Below, one piece after another: positions 5,364-11,829 of a DNA stretch of 11,829 nucleotides. The position numbers were made by a program, and so were the translations under genes. The stretch is from Euryarchaeota archaeon UBA106. GTDB lineage: Archaea > Thermoplasmatota > Poseidoniia > Poseidoniales > Thalassarchaeaceae. The first letter of the stretch is position 1. Each line of letters begins with the position of its first letter. The notes beneath the pieces are model-generated. The model had not been told where the DNA came from and did no database searches. It worked only from the letters and a program-made list of their open reading frames with translations. Location: assembly GCA_002502365.1 (NCBI GenBank), contig DAOJ01000051.1:1-11829 (forward strand). The letters are read 5' to 3'.

Positions 5364-8300
5364 ATGGTAAATCTGCGATTAAAGGGCCTCATACTATCCT
5401 TGATGGTAATTCTGACACCAATCATGGGTTTCGCTGGTGAAATCAATACTGAACCAAGACTCTCAGATGAAATCATGACTTCTGAAACAAGTCGAAATCC
5501 TAGCGGAATAGTCGATGTACCAAACTGGAGAATAGGTGACACATGGAATTACAACGGGTATCTGGATGTCAGAGACTTCATTGCTTCATCTGGTGTAAGC
5601 ACAAATGTCCAAACATTAACTGGAAGCCTAGTAAGTGAGGTTGTAGAAATTTACACAATGAATATCGGGGGAGTTTCCACTTTGGTATACAAAGTAGAAT
5701 CTAATGGTGATTTCGACGCTCAAAATGTAAATTTGGATGGGCAAAATGGTGATTTGACTGTCGAAATGGATACGATTGAACTTTACCGAGCATCAGATTT
5801 AGGTACAATTTCTCAAGAGGCTACAGTCGAAATTGATTTCTGTGCAGATTTCCTTTGGTGGTGCATCAATGTTGATGTCGCTGAATTAGTAGTTTCGAAT
5901 GAATATGATCCACCTACAGAAGGATATGATTTCCCACTTAGCGTAGGTGAATCATGGAATTCTCAGTATACTGCTTACACAAATTTCTCTGGGACAACAA
6001 GTGTTGACGGGTTGACTATCCCAGATGATACAGTCGGAAGTAATTACACTGAATGGGATGTTGTATCTAGAGGTGTTTCGGGAGTGACATATTCCGGTTG
6101 CGAACAGTCTTTCAACATCACCACTTCGAATTCAAATGGAGAAGAAACCGGTTACAAGTGGTACTGTCCTGCAATAAAGAATAATATCAAAAGTTCAGCA
6201 ACCCAAAGTTTAGGATTTTCACTAGTTAGTTCGCTGACATCTTACACCCCTGCTTCTGCCAGTACGTCATTAGATGTTGATCTTGAGTATCAATTATCGC
6301 CTTTAGATTTGCAACTAGATGCTACAGTAACTGTAACTAATTCTGTTGGAAGTCCGGTTGCAAATCAGGATGTTGAATTTCGATACGAAATTGAACAAGA
6401 TTACAGGACTTTTACAACAGATGCAAATGGCCAATTTACTGTTGATTTCAATAGTGGAAATAGTCAGGATGATTCTAGCGGGGGGAGTGAACACGGGTCT
6501 CACGGAGTGATTGCTTGGATTGATGGAGCAAGTCCCTTAGTTGGAACTTCAACTTTGATAACGGATGAGAATATTCACCCAGTAGATTTGATTGCCGATG
6601 CTGCTGGAGTAACTGTGGAGAGAACCAGAAATAATCGAACTGTTAGTTTAAACCCAGCAATAGGATTCAATGCAGTTCCAAACGACCTCCTGACTTTTAG
6701 TGTTCCAGTAATTAATCGGGGCATACTTACCTCGCCTTCAACCAATCTCAAGGTTACTGGACCTGATGGATTTACTGAAACAACTTACGTACCATCATTG
6801 TATAGTTTACAAGAGCAGCGGGTTGAATTGAATTGGGTTGTTCCTGCCGGGCAACAAATTGGAAATGCGGGATTGGTTTTTGTTGTGGACGAGGCTGAGG
6901 AGATCACAAATGATGGAAATCGAAGTAATAACATGGGTACATTTAGCCTTTATATCGGTAGACTACCAATAGCCAATCTTAGTATTAATTCACCCATTCA
7001 GACATTTGAAACTGCATCCCTAGATGGGTTAAGTTCTGTTGACCCTGACGGAGGGCTTCTCGACTGTGTTTTTGAGATTGAAACAACCACAGGAAATATG
7101 CAACTCATCGAAGATGATGATTGTATACACGAGGTAACTTGGGATGACGATGGAGAGTATTTAGTTCGCTTGACAATTACCGATGGCGAAAGTGATACTG
7201 ATACAATTGAGAAAACGGTAAGTGTTCTCAATAGACCTCCGGAAATAATTGTCGAAGCTTCAGAATATTCAATTCCGGTCCTTTCTTCTGTAACATTCGA
7301 AGTAACTCATAGGGAAGACGTTGATACAAATAATCCAATAGCCCCTGTCGACATTTCATGGCAGGCTTCTTGTGAAGAAGGAAGCACTGTTAGTTCAAGA
7401 TGTACAGTATCTCCCACTTCAGAGGGCGATTACACAATTCAAGTGATAGCAATGGATGACGATGGTGAAACTGTAACCGAGGAGGTAACTGTCGAAGTCA
7501 CCAATATCGCACCATCAAATCTTGGAGCAGAGGTATGGCTCTCAGGAACAAGACTTACTCCTGATTCAAGAGGTGTGTACACAGTAAATGAAGGAGACGA
7601 AATTGAGATTCGTGGATGGGCCGAAGATTCACCTAATGATATTAGTAATCTCATTCATCTTTGGAAACCTGATGCTGAAAATCATCCTGAAATACAATCG
7701 GAAAGCGTTGGCCAGTATTCTAGTATACAGCATGTTTACACCACATCGGAAATGCACCTTGCCACTCTTTCTGTAACCGATGATGATGGCGTTAGCTCAG
7801 AACCATTAATCATTGCAATAGACGTGGTAAATATCGCACCTTCAATCGATCCGATAAGTAATCCACTTCCAGTTGCAGAAGATGATGAAATTAGTATTAC
7901 CGCAATTGTCCGGGACACTATTGGTGATGCTGAAAATCTAGTGAATTGTTTCGATACAGAGCCAGATGTTGATACTAACGAAAATGGAATTACTGATGAT
8001 GATTGCAATATTGAGGGAACCAAATTTGTTGGGTCTTGGCCAGATTCTCAGAATGTACCTTCTTCGATAATATTCCACACTATGGATGATGACGGTGAGA
8101 CCGCATCTGTAGAAATCCCGATCACAGTCAGCAATATCAAACCAGATGCGCATGCAATGGTCAATAACCAAAATCCAACAATTGGAGATTTGGTTGTTCT
8201 GAGTGCAAACTTAACAACCGACTCTATATTTGATATGGAGAATATGATTTACGTATGGGATTTAGATGTGACAAAAGATAGTGATGGAAATGGCAACCCT

Positions 8301-8858
8301 TCAGATGACGAGGATTATGTTGGGAAGTGGTTTGTTTGGAAAACGGACACATCTGGTACGATTTCAATTAAATTAACAGCATCAGACGAATCATTGAGTG
8401 ATTCTATGCTGATTACAATGAATATTGAAGAGGCTCCGTTTAGTTTTGCTGAAGCAATAACGTCACCTATTGGACTTGTTTTGATTATTCTGATTTTAGC
8501 CGGCGGAGGAGGATTCGTATACGTTAAATCACGTAATCCAAATGATTTGGTCGAGGCTCCGCCTTACGCTAAAGGGCGAAGAAAGGTTTCCATGGACGAT
8601 GCCTTCGATAATCCTGAATTTGATCCTTTCAATAAAAAAACAGTGAATAAGCAGAAGAAAGAACGGAAAGAGACCAAGTTGGAGGATACTCAAGATTTAT
8701 CAAAAACTGAAGAGGTTATTCAAGAAATGAATCAAAATGCAATTTCTAATGATGAACTGGATAAACAATATGAGGAAACAAGAACAACTGAAATGGTTGA
8801 TGACGATGTCTTGAGTGAACTATTGGATGATTCTGAGTCTTCCAAAGAAGAAGAATGA
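5364..8858 (+). CDS. Large secreted, membrane-anchored PKD/CARDB-domain surface protein
   Basis: A 1164-residue exported protein. Residues 1-25 form a signal peptide (basic MVNLRLK, hydrophobic core, AGE). Next come a thermoplasmatal-looking domain starting IGDTWNY (57-63), a bacterial-Ig-like segment (about 304-405), a CARDB-like domain (about 407-531), and five PKD/Ig-like beta domains joined by repeated linkers: VLNRPPEI, VTNIAPSN, VVNIAPSI, VSNIKPDA (from about 533 to 1024). A single membrane helix lies at about 1033-1055 and a charged cytoplasmic tail follows (1056-1164, ending SSKEEE). The ten cysteines fall in five close pairs (160/167, 246/268, 568/587, 670/680, 862/881). Calcium-type loops occur at 868-880 and 971-984. 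It is probably a cell-surface or adhesion protein, with no catalytic motif seen. The ATG start gives a standard signal peptide; TTG 5337 would add 9 residues. The neighbours are tbp upstream and a SepF-like gene 85 bp downstream. Confidence 0.88.
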   Translation: MVNLRLKGLILSLMVILTPIMGFAGEINTEPRLSDEIMTSETSRNPSGIVDVPNWRIGDTWNYNGYLDVRDFIASSGVSTNVQTLTGSLVSEVVEIYTMNIGGVSTLVYKVESNGDFDAQNVNLDGQNGDLTVEMDTIELYRASDLGTISQEATVEIDFCADFLWWCINVDVAELVVSNEYDPPTEGYDFPLSVGESWNSQYTAYTNFSGTTSVDGLTIPDDTVGSNYTEWDVVSRGVSGVTYSGCEQSFNITTSNSNGEETGYKWYCPAIKNNIKSSATQSLGFSLVSSLTSYTPASASTSLDVDLEYQLSPLDLQLDATVTVTNSVGSPVANQDVEFRYEIEQDYRTFTTDANGQFTVDFNSGNSQDDSSGGSEHGSHGVIAWIDGASPLVGTSTLITDENIHPVDLIADAAGVTVERTRNNRTVSLNPAIGFNAVPNDLLTFSVPVINRGILTSPSTNLKVTGPDGFTETTYVPSLYSLQEQRVELNWVVPAGQQIGNAGLVFVVDEAEEITNDGNRSNNMGTFSLYIGRLPIANLSINSPIQTFETASLDGLSSVDPDGGLLDCVFEIETTTGNMQLIEDDDCIHEVTWDDDGEYLVRLTITDGESDTDTIEKTVSVLNRPPEIIVEASEYSIPVLSSVTFEVTHREDVDTNNPIAPVDISWQASCEEGSTVSSRCTVSPTSEGDYTIQVIAMDDDGETVTEEVTVEVTNIAPSNLGAEVWLSGTRLTPDSRGVYTVNEGDEIEIRGWAEDSPNDISNLIHLWKPDAENHPEIQSESVGQYSSIQHVYTTSEMHLATLSVTDDDGVSSEPLIIAIDVVNIAPSIDPISNPLPVAEDDEISITAIVRDTIGDAENLVNCFDTEPDVDTNENGITDDDCNIEGTKFVGSWPDSQNVPSSIIFHTMDDDGETASVEIPITVSNIKPDAHAMVNNQNPTIGDLVVLSANLTTDSIFDMENMIYVWDLDVTKDSDGNGNPSDDEDYVGKWFVWKTDTSGTISIKLTASDESLSDSMLITMNIEEAPFSFAEAITSPIGLVLIILILAGGGGFVYVKSRNPNDLVEAPPYAKGRRKVSMDDAFDNPEFDPFNKKTVNKQKKERKETKLEDTQDLSKTEEVIQEMNQNAISNDELDKQYEETRTTEMVDDDVLSELLDDSESSKEEE

Positions 8859-8898
8859 CCGCTTATCCAAAGACTCTCATTAACCGTTCTCTTTCACC

Positions 8899-8906
8899 AT
8901 AAATAA
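8899..8906 (+). promoter_or_regulatory. TATA box of the SepF-like gene
   Basis: CATAAATAAG contains the box ATAAATAA, centred near 8902.5. The expected transcription start is near 8928, giving a leader of about 15 bases before GTG 8944, without a clear Shine-Dalgarno. Confidence 0.5.
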
Positions 8907-8943
8907 GCGAAGCACTCATTGGGAAAGAGTCCTCGCCTCGTAC

Positions 8944-9417
8944 GTGGTTAATCTCTTTAGATTACTCGGCTTACCCGACCCCGCTAAGCCAAGTGAACAA
9001 GTCCTAAGAGGGCCCAGAACTGCTGACCCCGGCCCTCAAAACAATGATTCTTTTCATGACTTAGGCAAGGAAATATGGTCGGAAAGAACACATAAGTTAA
9101 TCGATGAACCGGAAAGATATGTACATTATATCAAGCCAGATGATTTACATCGGTTAAATCTAGATGGAATGGCTCAGAATTTAGCTCGAGGAGATATGCT
9201 TCTTGCTGATTTAGGCTCCCTTACGCATATGCCAACTCAACAAGATGTGTGTCGGAGAAAAATTCAGACTCTTGGAGAGCAAAATGGCCTCCCCATTTTC
9301 GCATTAAACGAATCTGATACTCTGTTAATGATTGCTGGACTCAACATGAGAGTTGATACTGAGAAACACATGCTTGGAGTTGCTCAATGGAGTCAGTTAT
9401 CTGAGAATCAAGCATAA
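8944..9417 (+). CDS. sepF: SepF-like cell-division protein (probable FtsZ membrane anchor)
   Basis: A 157-residue cytoplasmic protein. It begins with MVNLFRLLGL, which forms a short amphipathic helix like the membrane-targeting helix of SepF. A variable proline- and charge-rich linker (about 11-57) follows. The C-terminal domain (about 58-145) has the SepF/DUF552 order: YIKPDDLHRLN, ARGDMLLADLGSLT, a helix DVCRRKIQTLGEQN, then LPIFALNESDTLLMIAGLN and MRVD. Archaeal SepF anchors FtsZ filaments to the membrane at midcell, and it occurs in most FtsZ-containing archaea. The glycine-rich turn of better-known SepF proteins reads EQNGLP here and the family match is divergent, so the call rests on the overall pattern. 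GTG 8944 is chosen because it keeps the amphipathic helix and is the first start in frame. The stop overlaps the convergent flavin-reductase gene by 10 bp. No FtsZ gene is in the window. Confidence 0.6.
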   Translation: MVNLFRLLGLPDPAKPSEQVLRGPRTADPGPQNNDSFHDLGKEIWSERTHKLIDEPERYVHYIKPDDLHRLNLDGMAQNLARGDMLLADLGSLTHMPTQQDVCRRKIQTLGEQNGLPIFALNESDTLLMIAGLNMRVDTEKHMLGVAQWSQLSENQA

Positions 9418-10238
9418 TCGATTTTGCTTCTCCAATCCGCTTCATTTGGTCCGGGACCTAATTGGTCAAATCCTATCTGGAATAGCTTTACTGGAAGTGA
9501 TGTGGAATCAACGCCTTCAGGAGCCTCTATTTCTTCAACTCTGAAAATTACTAGAGTACTAACAGCATCTTCAGGTAATTTGTAAAAATCTACAACCTTA
9601 CATCTAATTGCACAAAGTGCGGATTCATAATTTGGAGGAGAATCTGGCAAAAAGTCCCATTCCGATTTTTCCCTAGGGACAATTTTTACTGTTTTGTTTA
9701 CTGCACTTGCCGATTCTAAATCTGCGTTCAATACGAAAATCGAAGCCTCTGAACCGACCCCACCCTCCTGCAAATTTACTAGGGTATCTCTAGGTCTCCC
9801 TTCTCTATTTTCAGACAGTGAAAGGGCTAGAAGTGGAGGATGATTTGATACAATACTGATTGAAGACATTGGGGCTATATTTTCTACTCCAGATTTTGAT
9901 TTAGTCCCAACAAGAACCACTGGTTTTGGCATAAGTAAGGATGCAAGCCAGCCTCTTCTTTCTCTGAATCCGAGGGCATCGATATCGATTTTGTATGAAC
10001 CGTCACCTATCTTTGGAGGTGGTGGAGGGTCTCCTTCTTCATCGGTAAGCCATGTATCTAGGGCGCCTGATTCTATCTCAGTAGCAGAATAAGCGGTGAA
10101 TTCACGGAATGCTTTCCAACGAGCAATCTCCTCGGGGTCTTCTTCTCTCTTGACTTTACGAGCGATTGAAGCATCGGAGTATGTGACGCAACGACGAAGG
10201 TATCTCGAGACCACTTTTCGTCGTTCGTCGATATCCAT
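9408..10238 (-). CDS. Flavin-reductase-like FMN-binding split-barrel protein with N-terminal extension
   Basis: A 276-residue protein. Residues about 84-265 match the flavin reductase/flavoredoxin split-barrel fold: GWLASLLMPKPVVLVGTKS (96-114), GVENIAPMSSISIVSNHPPLL (a typical FMN-binding stretch, 117-137), then KDTLVNL-like RDTLVNLQEGG (150-160). This fold binds FMN and usually reduces flavins or passes electrons to iron-sulfur partners. The first ~68 residues are not part of the fold: they are charged and helical, including ARWKAFREFTAYSATEIESG (39-58), and are joined by a linker DPPPPPKIGD (70-79). I do not recognise that domain. ATG 10238 overlaps the peroxiredoxin stop as TAATG, so the two are surely co-translated. 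The 3' end overlaps the SepF-like gene convergently by 10 bp. The substrate is unknown. Confidence 0.78.
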   Translation of the reverse strand: MDIDERRKVVSRYLRRCVTYSDASIARKVKREEDPEEIARWKAFREFTAYSATEIESGALDTWLTDEEGDPPPPPKIGDGSYKIDIDALGFRERRGWLASLLMPKPVVLVGTKSKSGVENIAPMSSISIVSNHPPLLALSLSENREGRPRDTLVNLQEGGVGSEASIFVLNADLESASAVNKTVKIVPREKSEWDFLPDSPPNYESALCAIRCKVVDFYKLPEDAVSTLVIFRVEEIEAPEGVDSTSLPVKLFQIGFDQLGPGPNEADWRSKIDYA

Positions 10239-10726
10239 TAACTCTCAACTCCGAGTTCATTCATTAGTCTCTCAACATGACCGGTGGCTCTTACATTATA
10301 GCCAACAAATTCAAAATTACCATCTAAACCAATAACGAAAGTCGAACGAGAAACTCCTAGGTATGTCTTTCCATAATTCATCTTCTCCCTCCATACGCCG
10401 TAGAGGTTATGCAATTCGATGTCTTGATCGACGATTAACTCGAAGTTGAGATTATGCTTATTTATGAAATTAGAATGAGATTTTGAGGAATCCTTCGAAA
10501 CGCCGATAACTCGGTATCCTACTGCTTTTAATCGGTCAAAATTATCTCTAAAATCACAGGCTTGCTTAGTACATCCAGGTGTAGAATCTTTTGGATAAAA
10601 GTATAGAATTACTTTTTCGCCTCCAGCAAGGATCTTACTTAGCCTAATCGTGGTTCCGTCTGTCAATTCAGCTTCAAAATCTGGGGCGTTTTGGCCAACC
10701 TCAAAATTCACCAACTCGTTGCTCAT
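10238..10726 (-). CDS. bcp: Bcp/PrxQ-type thiol peroxiredoxin
   Basis: A 162-residue thioredoxin-fold peroxidase that reduces hydrogen peroxide and organic peroxides with thioredoxin-type donors. It shows VGQNAPDFEAEL (10-21), FYPKDSTPGCTKQACDFRD (43-61) with the peroxidatic Cys52 and the resolving Cys57 five residues on, as in two-cysteine Bcp/PrxQ enzymes. Further on come VIGVSKDSSKSHSNF (73-87), typical of Bcp, and Arg127 in SRSTFVIG. The length matches the family. The ATG at 10726 is preceded by GGGGAAATT, a plausible Shine-Dalgarno. Its stop TAA shares a base with the ATG of the flavin-reductase-like gene, so the two form one translationally coupled unit. The promoter would lie in the divergent region containing the inverted repeat at 10769-10788. 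Confidence 0.93.
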   Translation of the reverse strand: MSNELVNFEVGQNAPDFEAELTDGTTIRLSKILAGGEKVILYFYPKDSTPGCTKQACDFRDNFDRLKAVGYRVIGVSKDSSKSHSNFINKHNLNFELIVDQDIELHNLYGVWREKMNYGKTYLGVSRSTFVIGLDGNFEFVGYNVRATGHVERLMNELGVES

Positions 10727-10768
10727 AATTTCCCCAAATAAACGGGGGTGATGAATGCTCGTATTGGT

Positions 10769-10788
10769 AGCATTGAAAAAACAATGCT
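10769..10788. promoter_or_regulatory. Inverted repeat in the divergent bcp / membrane-protein promoter region
   Basis: AGCATTG (10769-10775) and CAATGCT (10782-10788) are perfect reverse complements around an A6 tract. The centre is about 25 bases before ATG 10803 on the plus strand, where a TATA element is expected. On the minus strand it lies about 52 bases before the bcp ATG, so the T6 could also act as a TATA-like element with a 26-base leader. An operator overlapping one or both promoters is plausible but inferred. Confidence 0.4.
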
Positions 10789-10802
10789 GTCAGTTTAGAG
10801 AT

Positions 10803-11087
10803 ATGGGTAAAGCAGGAAAGATTTCAGGGGCCATTTCGCTAATTCTCGGAGTGTTATTTGTGATTGGTTGGTTTGGAGCAGTTTTGGGGGTTGATTACAT
10901 CGATAATCAGTTAGAAGAAAATTGCGATAGCACGAGTGGACAAATTGGACAAATTACCGGCTGGGATGAGGGACAGTGTCAGGATGGAAGAGATACGAGG
11001 GACCTTCTTTCTTCATTACAATATTCATTGCTACTTGGCGGAGCGGCACTGTGTATCGCGGCTGTCTGGATGTTAGTTAGACATTGA
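10803..11087 (+). CDS. Small two-helix membrane protein, function unknown
   Basis: A 94-residue protein, MGKAGKISG at the N-terminus, with membrane helices at about residues 8-31 and 72-92. Between them is a polar, acidic loop of about 40 residues containing two cysteines (C41 and C59, possibly a disulfide if the loop is outside) and LVRH at the C-terminus. I do not recognise the family. I chose ATG 10803 over ATG 10755: the upstream 16 residues (MLVLVALKKQCCQF...) run through the inverted repeat at 10769-10788, and the A-rich tract there fits a leaderless promoter for 10803. It is divergent from bcp and convergent with endonuclease III, 4 bp from the latter's stop. Confidence 0.7.
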   Translation: MGKAGKISGAISLILGVLFVIGWFGAVLGVDYIDNQLEENCDSTSGQIGQITGWDEGQCQDGRDTRDLLSSLQYSLLLGGAALCIAAVWMLVRH

Positions 11088-11091
11088 TTTC

Positions 11092-11739
11092 CTATCGCTT
11101 TGATTCTTCTCGAATTCGTTTTTTACTGGCCGCCCAGCCACAAATTGGGCAGTCAGAGAGATTGTGGTTGCGTGCTGGGCAATATTCCCGACCAAAGAAA
11201 ATGATTTGCAAATGACGACGATTCCAAGTATCGATTGGGAAAACAGACTTCAGATCCCTTTCAGTTTGCTCTACATTACGCGCCTTGGACAAACCCCATC
11301 GGCTTGCTAAGCGATGAATGTGTGTATCAACCGGAAACGCCGGCACTCCGAATGCCTGTGCCATAACCACGCTAGCAGTCTTGTGTCCAACACCTGCAAG
11401 TGATTCCAAGAATTCCCAATCGGGAATAATTTCTCCTCCCACTTGCAGTATTTGTTCTGCCATTAATTTGAGATTCTTGGCTTTGGTTGGCGCGAGTCCG
11501 ATCTCTCGGATTAAACTCTGAATCTCTTCAACTTCCAAAGAGGCCATCTTTTCAGGATTGTCTGCTCTTGCAAACAAAGCCGGAGTTACCTCGTTTACCT
11601 TCTTGTCAGTTGTCTGTGCAGAAAGCATTACCGCGACCAACAAAGTGTAGGGATCAGTATGGTCCAATGGAATTGGAGTTTCAGGGTATAATTCGTCTAA
11701 CTGTGCCCCGATTTTGTCAGCCTTATCGGCTCTTTTCAT
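11092..11739 (-). CDS. nth: Endonuclease III-type DNA glycosylase/AP lyase
   Basis: A 215-residue base-excision-repair enzyme that removes oxidised pyrimidines and cleaves abasic sites. It has the helix-hairpin-helix LESLAGVGHKTASVV (111-125) with catalytic Lys120, the FPVDTHIHR segment (135-143) with catalytic Asp138, and VMLSAQTTD (37-45). The size matches E. coli Nth (211). The C-terminal FeS region is unusual: FGREYCPARNHNLSDCPICGW has Cys187, Cys197 and Cys200, spaced C-x9-C-x2-C, and no fourth Cys, against the usual C-x6-C-x2-C-x5-C. The ATG at 11739 has a GAGGGGG stretch upstream and overlaps the preceding gene's TGA as ATGA, so it is probably translationally coupled. Confidence 0.93.
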   Translation of the reverse strand: MKRADKADKIGAQLDELYPETPIPLDHTDPYTLLVAVMLSAQTTDKKVNEVTPALFARADNPEKMASLEVEEIQSLIREIGLAPTKAKNLKLMAEQILQVGGEIIPDWEFLESLAGVGHKTASVVMAQAFGVPAFPVDTHIHRLASRWGLSKARNVEQTERDLKSVFPIDTWNRRHLQIIFFGREYCPARNHNLSDCPICGWAASKKRIREESKR

Positions 11740-11829
11740 TGCTTAATTTCCCCCTCATCCCGAAGTCCGAGGAATAGTGAACCGCCCACAATTAATCCAG
11801 GAACCAAGTAACAAGGGCCCAATAGAAAG
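11736..11829 (-). CDS. C-terminal end of a membrane protein (partial)
   Basis: The last 30 residues of a gene entering from beyond the window on the minus strand. Read in the frame of the TGA at 11736-11738, they give a hydrophobic stretch, GPCYLVPGLIVGGSLFLGL, ending with the charged tail RDEGEIKQ. This looks like a terminal membrane helix and a short cytosolic end. Its stop overlaps the endonuclease III ATG as ATGA, the usual operon arrangement. The other frames here contain stops sooner or give no sensible protein. The family cannot be identified from 30 residues. Confidence 0.6.
   Translation of the reverse strand, partial: FLLGPCYLVPGLIVGGSLFLGLRDEGEIKQ

Noticed and set aside
6961..8440. 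Possible tandem duplication of PKD domains at the DNA level
   Set aside because: The domains share only linker motifs and fold-level residues; I see no long near-identical DNA repeats, so this is old divergence and not recent amplification.
10732..10747. CCCC-N8-GGGG possible hairpin upstream of bcp
   Set aside because: Four-base arms only; the GGGG on the minus strand is better explained as the Shine-Dalgarno region of bcp.
10755..10802. Start of the small membrane protein at ATG 10755
   Set aside because: It would place the inverted repeat inside the coding region and add a Cys-Cys containing stretch before a normal membrane-protein N-terminus.
1..11829. CRISPR arrays, insertion sequences, tRNA genes, toxin-antitoxin or other defence modules
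   Set aside because: No regularly spaced repeats, terminal inverted repeats with a transposase, cloverleaf sequences or defence-protein motifs were seen; the genes are housekeeping, redox and surface types.

Overview
The window reads as a stretch of archaeal chromosome, most likely from a planktonic euryarchaeon of the Marine Group II / Poseidoniales (Thermoplasmatota) type. The grounds are a TATA-binding protein made of two direct repeats, an archaeal-style mevalonate kinase, a SepF-like division protein, a very large PKD-domain surface protein with a C-terminal membrane anchor, and several TATA boxes centred about 26 bases upstream of start codons (leaderless transcripts). The order-level placement is inference; the archaeal assignment is firmer. 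Coding density is high and intergenic gaps are short. I see no tRNA, rRNA, CRISPR array, insertion sequence or phage gene. No stretch longer than 300 bases lacks a gene.

Layout. (1) 1-3386, minus strand: a four-gene cluster read right to left. It holds a membrane-bound FeS oxidoreductase of the FadF/EMO/HdrD-like type, a four-helix membrane protein, and two tandem class I amidotransferase-like (peptidase C26) hydrolases, the last cut by the window edge. (2) 3387-3512: a divergent promoter region with a 14-bp perfect palindrome. (3) 3513-9417, plus strand: mevalonate kinase, TATA-binding protein (tbp) with a long acidic insertion, the 1164-residue PKD surface protein, and a SepF-like protein. 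(4) 9408-10726, minus strand: a two-gene operon of Bcp-type peroxiredoxin then a flavin-reductase-like protein, fused by a TAATG stop/start overlap; the 3' end overlaps the SepF-like gene by 10 bp. (5) 10803-11087, plus strand: a small two-helix membrane protein, divergent from the peroxiredoxin across an inverted repeat. (6) 11092-11829, minus strand: endonuclease III, preceded through an ATGA overlap by the C-terminus of a membrane protein.

How the genes may work together. The FeS oxidoreductase probably passes electrons from reduced electron-transfer flavoprotein to membrane quinone, as in fatty-acid or amino-acid oxidation. The adjacent C26 hydrolases would release glutamate or similar from gamma-glutamyl compounds, which would suit an amino-acid/peptide degrading heterotroph, but the link is only by neighbourhood. 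Mevalonate kinase feeds isoprenoid lipid synthesis. The peroxiredoxin and flavin-reductase pair looks like a redox/oxidative-stress unit. I did not find a clearly new defence or mobile system. The most unusual items are the roughly 50-residue acidic insertion in TBP repeat 2, the PKD surface protein with paired cysteines and calcium-type loops beside a SepF-like gene, the endonuclease III with only three cluster cysteines, and inverted repeats in the promoter regions.
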